A DNA stretch of 12,008 bases from contig CAKSZM010000059.1 of the NCBI GenBank assembly GCA_934525735.1, positions 1-12,008 of the forward strand. Reading direction: 5' to 3'. Source of the stretch: an uncultured Faecalibacterium sp. (GTDB lineage: Bacteria; Bacillota; Clostridia; Oscillospirales; Ruminococcaceae). This document shows positions 1 to 5,691 of this stretch, one piece after another. The translations under genes and the position numbers were made by a program. The notes beneath the pieces were generated by a model. That model was given only the letters and a program-made list of their open reading frames with translations, ran no database searches and had not been told where the DNA came from. How positions within the stretch are numbered: position 1 is the first letter of the stretch; each line of letters opens with the position of its first letter.

Positions 1-55
1 ACTCGCGGTACATTTTCTGTACCATCTGCTGCTGCTTGGACAGAGTAAAATCCAT
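1..55 (-). CDS. bcd: butyryl-CoA dehydrogenase, N-terminal fragment
   Basis: Only the first 18 codons are in the window; they read MDFTLSKQQQMVQKMYRE, with the start codon at 55-53. This is the typical N-terminal helix of short-chain acyl-CoA dehydrogenases of the clostridial Bcd type. The flavoenzyme reduces crotonyl-CoA to butyryl-CoA, in clostridia together with an electron-transferring flavoprotein (EtfAB) that also reduces ferredoxin. A GGAGG ribosome-binding site (68-64) sits 8 nt upstream of the start. The gene follows hbd on the same strand after a 105-bp spacer with hairpins, which gives the usual order thl-crt-hbd-bcd. The assignment rests on the short N-terminus plus this context. 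The etf genes expected next would lie outside the window. Confidence 0.85.
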   Translation of the reverse strand, partial: MDFTLSKQQQMVQKMYRE

Positions 56-88
56 CGCTATATCCTCCTAACGGGTCATTTTTCATTT

Positions 89-144
89 ACCGGGATACCC
101 CGGTTCAAACAAATTCCTCCCGGCCGCTTTCCCACAGCCGGGAG
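89..144 (-). other. two hairpins in the hbd-bcd spacer
   Basis: The first inverted repeat met by the transcript is CTCCCGGC/GCCGGGAG (arms 137-144 and 117-124, 8 bp, 12-nt loop). The second is ACCGGG/CCCGGT (arms 89-94 and 99-104, 6 bp, 4-nt loop). Neither is followed by a real U-tract on the minus strand (GAATTTG and AAATGAA). They look more like processing or stability elements, or leaky terminators, than complete stops. This fits continued transcription into bcd. Confidence 0.45.
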
Positions 145-160
145 AAACGTTTATCAGAAT

Positions 161-1033
161 TTACAGCTGATCGACAGGGGTCTTGGTGCGGTCTGCGTTG
201 TAAACGTAGAAGCCCTTGCCGGTCTTGCAGCCCAGGTTGCCGCCGCGAACCATCTTACGGATCAGCGGGCATGCACGGTACTTGCTGTCGCCGGTTTCCT
301 TGTACAGCACGTCCATGATGGCCAGGCAGATGTCCAGACCAACAAAGTCGCCCAGTTCCAGGGGTCCCATGGGGTGGTTGGCACCCAGCTTCATGGCAGT
401 GTCGATGCCCTGAATGTCGGAGACGCCTTCCATCTTGATAAAAGCAGCTTCGTTGATCATGGGGATCAGGATGCGGTTGACGACGAAGCCTGCAGCCTCG
501 TTGACCTGCACCGGCTGCTTACCGATGGCAACGGAGATTTCCTTGATCTTCTCAACGGTCTCGGCAGGGGTGTTGCAGCCTGCGATGACCTCGATCAGCT
601 TCATGCGGTCTGCGGGGTTGAAGAAGTGCATACCGACCACAGGGCGCTTGACGTTCTTGCCGATCTCGGTGATGGACAGAGAAGAAGTGTTGGAAGCGAA
701 GATGCACTCGGGCTTGCAGATGGCATCCAGCTCGCCGAAGGTAGTCTGCTTGACCTTCATATCCTCGAAAGCAGCCTCGACGATCAGGTCGCAGTCTGCG
801 CACAGATCTTCCTTCAGGCCCGGGGTGATGGCTGCGACGATCGCGTCAGCCTTCTCCTGAGTCATCTTTCCCTTAGCGACCAGCTTCTCATAGCCCTTCT
901 TGATCTTTGCCAGACCATTCTCGGCCCACTCCTGCTTGATGTCGCACAGAGCAACGGTGTTGCCCTCAACCTGTGCAAATGCCTTTGCGATGCCCTGGCC
1001 CATGGTGCCAGCGCCGATAACACCGATCTTCAT
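161..1033 (-). CDS. hbd: 3-hydroxybutyryl-CoA dehydrogenase
   Basis: A 290-residue cytosolic enzyme that reduces acetoacetyl-CoA to 3-hydroxybutyryl-CoA with NAD(P)H, the second step of butyrate synthesis. The N-terminal Rossmann fold shows GAGTMG at residues 7-12, and Asp31 ends the second strand where NAD-binding members carry an acidic residue. The catalytic region shows SNTSS (114-118, with Ser117), GMHFFNP (134-140, with the catalytic His136), Glu148 and Asn186, then HPMGPLELGDFVGLD in the C-terminal helical domain. The length matches the bacterial family (about 280-290). The start at 1033 has AAAGGAGAG 7 nt upstream. It lies 40 bp behind crt and ahead of bcd, so it is almost certainly co-transcribed. 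No key residue is missing. The cofactor preference (NADH or NADPH) cannot be settled by eye. Confidence 0.97.
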   Translation of the reverse strand: MKIGVIGAGTMGQGIAKAFAQVEGNTVALCDIKQEWAENGLAKIKKGYEKLVAKGKMTQEKADAIVAAITPGLKEDLCADCDLIVEAAFEDMKVKQTTFGELDAICKPECIFASNTSSLSITEIGKNVKRPVVGMHFFNPADRMKLIEVIAGCNTPAETVEKIKEISVAIGKQPVQVNEAAGFVVNRILIPMINEAAFIKMEGVSDIQGIDTAMKLGANHPMGPLELGDFVGLDICLAIMDVLYKETGDSKYRACPLIRKMVRGGNLGCKTGKGFYVYNADRTKTPVDQL

Positions 1034-1073
1034 AGGATATCTCTCCTTTAAATATCAAAAATTATGTAGTGGA

Positions 1074-1859
1074 TTAGTTGTTGGTGAACACTGCCTTGGG
1101 CTTCGGTTTCTCGCGGCTCAGGAAGCAGCTCATGCCCTCCACCTGGTCGTGGGTCTCGAAGCAGTCGCCAAACAGCTTCTCTTCGACCTCAACAGCCTTC
1201 TCGATGGGCAGGCTGATGCCGTCGTTGATAGCCTTCTTGCAGTTGCGCACTGCAATGGGGGCGTTCTTGGCGATCTTATTGGCCAGCTTCAGCACGTTCT
1301 CCATCAGTTCAGCCTGCGGATACACAGCGTTGACCAGACCAATGCGGTAAGCCTCGTCGGCCTTGATGTTCAGAGCAGAGTAGACCAGCTGCTTTGCCAT
1401 GCCCATGCCGACCAGACGTGCCAGACGCTGAGTGCCGCCGAAGCCCGGGGTGATGCCCAGACCGACTTCCGGCTGACCGAACACAGCGTTGTCAGAGCAG
1501 ATGCGGATGTCGCAGCTCATAGCCAGCTCGTTGCCACCGCCCAGTGCAAAGCCGTTGACGGCTGCGATAACGGGGATGGGGAAGCTCTCGATCATCAGGA
1601 ACACATCATTGCCCAGCTTGCCGAAGGCCTCACCTTCTGCCTTGGTCATGGTGCTCATGGAACCGATATCTGCGCCTGCGACGAAGCTCTTATCGCCTTC
1701 GCCAGTCAGAACGATGCAGCGGATGGTATTCTGATCGACTGCTTCAAAAGCAGCCTTCAGGTCAGCCAGCACCTCAGGGTTCAGGGCGTTCAGTGCCTTG
1801 GGACGGTCGATGGTGATGATCTCAACAGCGCCCTGCACCTCGGTTTTTACAAATGCCAT
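1074..1859 (-). CDS. crt: crotonase (3-hydroxybutyryl-CoA dehydratase)
   Basis: A 261-residue enoyl-CoA hydratase/crotonase-fold enzyme. In this cluster it dehydrates 3-hydroxybutyryl-CoA to crotonyl-CoA. The oxyanion-hole segments are AGADI (61-65) and GFALGGGNELAM (103-114). The two catalytic glutamates are Glu111 (in GGNEL) and Glu131 (in GQPEVGLGI). The length is standard. The start at 1859 is chosen because GGAGG (1872-1868) is 8 nt upstream. A longer reading from a TTG at 1874 would begin inside that ribosome-binding site and is unlikely. It lies between thl (121 bp upstream) and hbd (40 bp downstream) on the same strand. The family also serves fatty-acid oxidation, but the neighbours point to butyrate synthesis. 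Confidence 0.96.
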   Translation of the reverse strand: MAFVKTEVQGAVEIITIDRPKALNALNPEVLADLKAAFEAVDQNTIRCIVLTGEGDKSFVAGADIGSMSTMTKAEGEAFGKLGNDVFLMIESFPIPVIAAVNGFALGGGNELAMSCDIRICSDNAVFGQPEVGLGITPGFGGTQRLARLVGMGMAKQLVYSALNIKADEAYRIGLVNAVYPQAELMENVLKLANKIAKNAPIAVRNCKKAINDGISLPIEKAVEVEEKLFGDCFETHDQVEGMSCFLSREKPKPKAVFTNN

Positions 1860-1902
1860 TGTGAAAACCTCCAATTTATCTTATCATTTTTCCAAAACAG
1901 CC

Positions 1903-1945
1903 CCCGGACACAGGGCAGGGTCTCCGGTCCCTCCCCTGCTCCGGG
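1903..1945 (-). other. hairpin in the thl-crt spacer
   Basis: The inverted repeat has an outer stem CCCGGA/TCCGGG (1903-1908 with 1940-1945) and an inner stem GCAGGG/CCCTGC (1915-1920 with 1934-1939). A one-sided bulge of six bases (1909-1914) separates them, and the loop has 13 nt. On the minus strand it is followed by a G-rich stretch and TGTTTTGG, which is a poor U-tract. It may act as a leaky terminator or an RNA-processing site that sets thl and crt-hbd-bcd mRNA at different levels. Confidence 0.45.
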
Positions 1946-1980
1946 TCTGTCGTTCAATCAGGATTCAACGGAGATGAACT

Positions 1981-3198
1981 TTAGTCCATCTCGACGATGG
2001 TAGCGCAGCCCATGCCGCCGCCGATGCACAGGGTAGCCAGACCCTTGTGAGCACCGCGGTGCTTCATAGCGTACAGCAGAGTGACCAGGATACGAGCGCC
2101 GGAAGCGCCGACCGGGTGGCCCAGAGCAATTGCGCCGCCGTTGACGTTCAGCTTTTCCTTATCGAAGCCCAGAGCCTCGCCGACTGCGATGGACTGTGCT
2201 GCGAATGCCTCGTTGGCCTCGACCAGATCCATATCGGCAACAGTCATGCCGGTCTTGGCCATGACCTTCTTGGTAGCGGCGATGGGGCCCAGACCCATGA
2301 CTTCCGGCTCAACGCCTGCCAGAGCACCAGCGACCCAGGTAGCCAGAGGCTTCACGCCCAGCTCCTTGGCCTTCTCTTCACTCATGATGACCAGAGCAGC
2401 AGCGCCGTCGTTGATAGCGGAAGAGTTTGCAGCGGTGACGATGCCGTCCTTGGTGAAGGCGGGCTTCAGCTTTGCCAGCACTTCGGGAGCGCTCAGACGG
2501 GGGCCTTCATCGGTATCGAACACGGTGTCGCCCTTCTTGCCCTTGATGACGACAGGAACGATCTCGTCCTTGAATGCGCCGTCCTTGATGGCCTTGTCGG
2601 CCTTCAGCTGGCTCTCATATGCAAACTGATCCAGCATCTCACGGGTGATGGGGCTGTAGCCGTACTTCTTCTGGTAGGTCTCGTTGGTGCAGACGTTCTC
2701 AGCGGTCATGCCCATGTGCTTGTTGAAGCCGCATGCATCCCACAGAGCATCGTTGACCATGGTATCGACCAGCTCGCTCTTGCCCATGGGAGAGCCCATG
2801 CGGTAGCCGTAACGAGCCTTCATCATTGCAAACGGAGCCATGTCCATGTTCTCCATGCCGCCTGCAACCACGATGTCGGCATCGCCGGCCTCGATCATCT
2901 GAGCAGCCATGTTCACACAGTTCAGACCGGAACCGCACACCACGTTGACGGTGACAGCCGGGGTCTCGATGGGCAGGCCGGCCTTCAGGGCAGCCTGACG
3001 GGCGACGTTCTGGCCCAGACCAGCCTGAATGACACAGCCCATGTAAACATGATCGACCAGCTCGGGAGCGACGTTTGCACGGTTCAGAGCTTCCTTGATG
3101 ACGATGGAGCCCAGCTCAGCTGCGGGAACGTTTGCCAGAGTGCCGCCGAACTTACCGATAGCGGTACGGCATGCAGATGCGATAACGATCTTTTTCAT
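1981..3198 (-). CDS. thl: acetyl-CoA acetyltransferase (thiolase)
   Basis: A 405-residue biosynthetic thiolase that condenses two acetyl-CoA to acetoacetyl-CoA, the entry step of the butyrate pathway. The N-terminal nucleophile Cys88 lies in [16 protein letters not shown] is at 326-333, and the C-terminal catalytic motifs are [17 protein letters not shown] (His361) and CIGGGMG (Cys391). These are the three active-site blocks of thiolase II. The length is slightly above the common 391-395, with no obvious insertion domain. The start at 3198 has GGAGG (3211-3207) 8 nt upstream. It follows coaD by 80 bp and precedes crt. Thiolases of this family also act in acetone or polyhydroxybutyrate synthesis, but the crt-hbd-bcd neighbours make butyrate the likely role. 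Confidence 0.97.
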   Translation of the reverse strand: MKKIVIASACRTAIGKFGGTLANVPAAELGSIVIKEALNRANVAPELVDHVYMGCVIQAGLGQNVARQAALKAGLPIETPAVTVNVVCGSGLNCVNMAAQMIEAGDADIVVAGGMENMDMAPFAMMKARYGYRMGSPMGKSELVDTMVNDALWDACGFNKHMGMTAENVCTNETYQKKYGYSPITREMLDQFAYESQLKADKAIKDGAFKDEIVPVVIKGKKGDTVFDTDEGPRLSAPEVLAKLKPAFTKDGIVTAANSSAINDGAAALVIMSEEKAKELGVKPLATWVAGALAGVEPEVMGLGPIAATKKVMAKTGMTVADMDLVEANEAFAAQSIAVGEALGFDKEKLNVNGGAIALGHPVGASGARILVTLLYAMKHRGAHKGLATLCIGGGMGCATIVEMD

Positions 3199-3255
3199 GT
3201 GAATAGCCTCCTGAATTGTGTATGTGTTTCTTTGCGTAAGCCTTGTTTATCAAAA

Positions 3256-3268
3256 CGCCCTGCGGGCA
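3256..3268 (-). terminator. weak hairpin behind coaD
   Basis: On the minus strand, just after the coaD stop, GCCC-GCA-GGGC (3267-3257) forms a 4-bp stem, extendable by a U-G wobble pair, and is followed by GTTTTG. It is too short for an efficient terminator. At most it attenuates read-through from coaD into thl. I found no convincing separate promoter in the remaining 80-bp spacer. Confidence 0.3.
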
Positions 3269-3278
3269 TTTCTGCAAA

Positions 3279-3785
3279 TTACTGGCCGGAGTTTTTCTCC
3301 TGCCGGAGCAGCGCATACTTTTCGTTGACTGCCTTTTCCACATTGGGCGTCACGAACTTGCTGATGTCGCTGCCGTAGTAGGCTGCCTCTTTTACAATGG
3401 TGGAAGAGAGGTAGCTCCACTTGATGCTTGTTGCCAGGAACATGGTCTCGATGCCCGGCATCAGTGCGTGATTGGTCTGGGCCAGCTGGATCTCGTTTTC
3501 GAAATCAGTGACTGCCCGCAGCCCCCGCACCATTACGGATGCGTGCTTCTTTTTGGCGAACTCCACGGTCAGCCCATCGAAGCTCTCCACGGAAACGTTC
3601 GGGATGCCTTTGCAGCACTCCTTCAGCAGTTCCACGCGTTCCTCCACGGTGAAGAGGGGGTTCTTTGCGCTGTTGATCAGCACCGCCACGGTCAGGTGGT
3701 CGTTGATCTTTGCCGCACGCTTGATGATGTCGAGATGCCCTTTTGTGACCGGATCGAACGACCCGGGATAAACTGCAGTTGCCAT
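3279..3785 (-). CDS. coaD: phosphopantetheine adenylyltransferase
   Basis: A 168-residue cytosolic nucleotidyltransferase that transfers AMP from ATP to 4'-phosphopantetheine, giving dephospho-CoA in the penultimate step of coenzyme A synthesis. The sequence begins with YPGSFDPVTKGH (residues 6-17), which includes the GH pair of the HxGH-type signature. RGLR is at 87-90, and SYLSSTIVKE at 124-133 corresponds to the family's C-terminal ISS..VKE motif. The length is normal (about 160-170). The start at 3785 has AGGAGG (3800-3795) 9 nt upstream. It is the first gene of the leftward unit and lies 80 bp ahead of thl. CoA supply thus sits beside a pathway that runs entirely on CoA thioesters. Co-transcription is likely but not shown. 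Confidence 0.97.
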   Translation of the reverse strand: MATAVYPGSFDPVTKGHLDIIKRAAKINDHLTVAVLINSAKNPLFTVEERVELLKECCKGIPNVSVESFDGLTVEFAKKKHASVMVRGLRAVTDFENEIQLAQTNHALMPGIETMFLATSIKWSYLSSTIVKEAAYYGSDISKFVTPNVEKAVNEKYALLRQEKNSGQ

Positions 3786-3833
3786 GGTTGGCGTCCTCCT
3801 TGTGCGCTGTGAAAAGCGCGTTTTGGTTCTGCC

Positions 3834-3862
3834 ATGATAGCACTTTCCAGTTCGGGATGCAA
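3834..3862 (-). promoter_or_regulatory. candidate promoter for coaD (and thl operon)
   Basis: On the minus strand TTGCAT (3862-3857), a 17-nt spacer and TATCAT (3839-3834) form a plausible sigma-A-type promoter with a weak -35 box. Transcription would start near 3827, about 40 nt before coaD. The short leader contains GCGCT/AGCGC (3804-3808 with 3815-3819), a small hairpin next to the ribosome-binding site. Confidence 0.5.
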
Positions 3863-3888
3863 GGTGCTGTACTCTGTGGTGCGATTTA

Positions 3889-3906
3889 TCGTTAAATTTT
3901 AGACAA
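3889..3906. promoter_or_regulatory. Rex-like palindrome upstream of coaD
   Basis: TCGTTAA-ATTT-TAGACAA matches the clostridial Rex operator consensus (TTGTTAA, four bases, TTAACAA) at 11 of 14 defined positions with exact half-site spacing. It lies 26 bp upstream of the candidate coaD -35 box. Rex represses fermentation genes when NADH is low. Assignment is by eye against the known consensus, and AT-rich sequence raises the chance of a false match. Confidence 0.35.
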
Positions 3907-4078
3907 TCAATGCTGCACTGCTCGGCAGCTCCTTGCTACGCTATAAGTAAACCACATCGTCAAAATTTTATCAAGACTTTTTTCCAAAAAATCTGTTTTA
4001 GTCGTACCAAACAATCCTCCAGAATCTCCACGAATTTTGTCCATATTGCCAGTTGGTCAGATTTTTCGCGGGAAACTA

Positions 4079-4107
4079 TTGATTCTGTACATTGTTAATG
4101 TTATAAC
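4079..4107 (+). promoter_or_regulatory. candidate promoter for but
   Basis: TTGATT (4079-4084), a 17-nt spacer and TATAAC (4102-4107) make a good sigma-A-type promoter. A start near 4114 would give a leader of about 180 nt before the but start codon. The 3907-4078 stretch upstream of it is AT-rich and holds no credible gene. Confidence 0.55.
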
Positions 4108-4109
4108 TA
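4092..4109. promoter_or_regulatory. Rex-like operator over the but -10 box
   Basis: TTGTTAA-TGTT-ATAACTA matches 12 of 14 defined positions of the clostridial Rex consensus, with one perfect half-site and the correct 4-bp spacing. It covers the whole -10 element of the candidate but promoter, where a bound repressor would block RNA polymerase. This would tie the last butyrate step to the NADH/NAD+ ratio. The sequence match is seen; the regulation is inferred. Confidence 0.45.
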
Positions 4110-4145
4110 AGTTGTGCAGGTGTGCCGTTCGTTTCCCCGCTCTGC

Positions 4146-4174
4146 CCTCTGTCTGTCAGGATAGCAGACAGAGG
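4146..4174 (+). promoter_or_regulatory. 10-bp hairpin in the but leader
   Basis: The perfect inverted repeat CCTCTGTCTG (4146-4155) and CAGACAGAGG (4165-4174) encloses a 9-nt loop TCAGGATAG. It lies in the presumed 5' untranslated region, 122 nt before the but start. No U-run follows (GTGTGCGG), so it is not a standard intrinsic terminator. It could stabilise the mRNA, serve as a protein-binding site or be part of a larger leader fold. Confidence 0.55.
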
Positions 4175-4296
4175 TGTGCGGCAGATGTCAGAATGGAAAA
4201 ATATCGGTAAACACCCTGCAAAGATTTGTCCGCGCAGGAAGGGTAAATAATAAATTTACAATTCCTTTATATCATTATACGAGAGGATGGTTTATA

Positions 4297-5643
4297 ATGG
4301 ATTTTACGGAACTGTATGCTCAGAAAAAAATGACTGCTGCGCAGGCTGCCGCTCTGGTCAAAAGCGGTGACTGGGTGGACTACGGCTGGGCTGTGAACAC
4401 CCCCGTGGCGGTGGACGCCGAGATCGCAAAGCGCCTGCCCGAACTGGAGAATGTCAACTTCCGCGGCGGCATCCTGATGTGGGTGCCCGAGATCTTCCAG
4501 ATCCCGGACCCCGCTGCCCACATGACCTGGAACAGCTGGCACATGGGCGGCATCGAGCGCAAGGCCATTGCGCAGGGCTTCTCCTTCTACTGCCCCATCC
4601 GTTATTCCGAACTGCCCCGCTACTACCGTGAGAGCAGCGATCCGCTGGACGTGGCAGTGTTCCAGGTGACCCCGATGGACGAGCACGGCTACTTCAACTT
4701 CGGTCCCAGCGCTTCGCATCTGGGTGCCGTATGCGAAAAGGCCAAGAAGATCATCGTCGAGGTCAACAAGAACATGCCCCGCTGCCTCGGCGGCATGGAG
4801 AACTGCGTGCACATCTCGCAGGTGACCGGCATCGTGGAGGGCGACAACCCGCCCATCGGCCAGATGGCTGCCCCCGGCGCCGCCACCGAAGTGGATCTGA
4901 AGGTGGCCAACCTCATCGTTCCGCAGATTCCCAACGGCGCCTGCCTGCAGCTGGGCATCGGCGGCATGCCCAACGCCATCGGCGGCCTGATCGCACAGAG
5001 CGACCTGAAGGATCTGGGCGTGCACACCGAAATGTATGTGGACGCCTTTGTGGATATCGCAAAGGCCGGCAAGATCACCGGTGCCCGCAAGCAGTTGGAC
5101 AAGGGCCGTCAGGTCTACGCCTTCGGTGCCGGCACCCAGAAGATGTACGACTACCTGAACGACAACCCTGAGTGCATGTCTGCCCCGGTGGACTACACCA
5201 ACGATATCCGCAGCATCTCCGCACTGGACAATTTCATCTCCATCAACAACGCGGTGGATATCGACCTGTTCGGTCAGGTGAACGCTGAGAGCGCCGGCAT
5301 TAAGCAGATTTCCGGTGCAGGCGGCCAGCTGGACTTTGTTCTGGGCGCATACCTTTCCAACGGCGGCAAGAGCTTTATCTGCCTGTCCTCTACCTTTATG
5401 AACAAAAAGACCGGCAAGGTGGAAAGCCGCATCCGTCCCACGCTGGAAAACGGCAGCATCGTCACCGATACCCGTGCCAACATCCACTATCTGTGCACCG
5501 AGTACGGCTGCGTGAACCTGAAGGGCCTGAGCGCATGGCAGAAAGCCGAAGCTCTGATCAGCGTGGCGCATCCTGACTTCCGCGAAGAGCTGATCCAGGA
5601 AGCTGAAAAACTGCACATCTGGCGCAGGAGCAACAAAATCTGA
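4297..5643 (+). CDS. but: butyryl-CoA:acetate CoA-transferase
   Basis: A 448-residue cytosolic CoA-transferase of the acetyl-CoA hydrolase/4-hydroxybutyrate CoA-transferase family. It moves CoA from butyryl-CoA to acetate, releasing butyrate and regenerating acetyl-CoA, the terminal step in many gut butyrate producers. By family knowledge the catalytic residue is a glutamate forming a glutamyl-CoA thioester, and Glu245 in [11 protein letters not shown] aligns with it. Glycine-rich CoA-binding segments are [12 protein letters not shown] (219-230) and GAGGQLDF (340-347). The start at 4297 is chosen because a GAGAGGA ribosome-binding site lies about 10 nt upstream and the homologous N-terminus begins [11 protein letters not shown]. 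The upstream in-frame ATG at 4174 would translate the leader hairpin. The gene diverges from coaD-thl and is followed after 48 bp by an AI-2E-family gene. 4-Hydroxybutyrate CoA-transferase activity is the main alternative. Confidence 0.93.
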   Translation: MDFTELYAQKKMTAAQAAALVKSGDWVDYGWAVNTPVAVDAEIAKRLPELENVNFRGGILMWVPEIFQIPDPAAHMTWNSWHMGGIERKAIAQGFSFYCPIRYSELPRYYRESSDPLDVAVFQVTPMDEHGYFNFGPSASHLGAVCEKAKKIIVEVNKNMPRCLGGMENCVHISQVTGIVEGDNPPIGQMAAPGAATEVDLKVANLIVPQIPNGACLQLGIGGMPNAIGGLIAQSDLKDLGVHTEMYVDAFVDIAKAGKITGARKQLDKGRQVYAFGAGTQKMYDYLNDNPECMSAPVDYTNDIRSISALDNFISINNAVDIDLFGQVNAESAGIKQISGAGGQLDFVLGAYLSNGGKSFICLSSTFMNKKTGKVESRIRPTLENGSIVTDTRANIHYLCTEYGCVNLKGLSAWQKAEALISVAHPDFREELIQEAEKLHIWRRSNKI

Positions 5644-5648
5644 TAAAC

Positions 5649-5680
5649 GCCGCGGGGATTCCTGCTGCCCGCGGCAGGAA
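5649..5680 (+). other. two mutually exclusive hairpins before the AI-2E gene
   Basis: Hairpin A is GCCGCGGG/CCCGCGGC (5649-5656 with 5668-5675, 8 bp, 11-nt loop). Hairpin B is TTCCTGC/GCAGGAA (5659-5665 with 5674-5680, 7 bp, 8-nt loop). They share bases 5674-5675, and the left arm of B lies in the loop of A, so they cannot form together. The right arm of B ends just before the CGGAG ribosome-binding site at 5681. There is no U-tract, so termination is unlikely; translation control or mRNA processing between but and the next gene is possible. Confidence 0.5.
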
Positions 5681-5691
5681 CGGAGTCTATC

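Noticed and set aside
3251..3268. A Rex half-site (TAAACAA) upstream of thl
   Set aside because: Only one half-site resembles the consensus; the position four bases away does not match the other half.
374..3378. Several 180-443-codon plus-strand frames opposite hbd, crt and thl
   Set aside because: All are shadows of real genes; their translations are repetitive in Leu, Asp, His and Gln and show no family features.
3811..3825. AAAAGCGCGTTTT-like sequence in the coaD leader, considered as a catabolite-repression (cre) site
   Set aside because: It does not fit the 14-bp cre consensus spacing and is better described by a small GCGCT/AGCGC hairpin.
3910..4098. A 62-codon plus-strand frame in the divergent control region
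   Set aside because: No ribosome-binding site, no recognisable features, and it covers the AT-rich promoter region.
4226..4253. TTGTCC-N16-TAATAA as a second but promoter
   Set aside because: The -10 box matches the consensus poorly, and the upstream TTGATT-N17-TATAAC promoter is clearly better.
4174..4296. A 41-codon N-terminal extension of the but protein
   Set aside because: The ATG lies in the right arm of the leader hairpin without a ribosome-binding site, while the ATG at 4297 has one and fits the family N-terminus.
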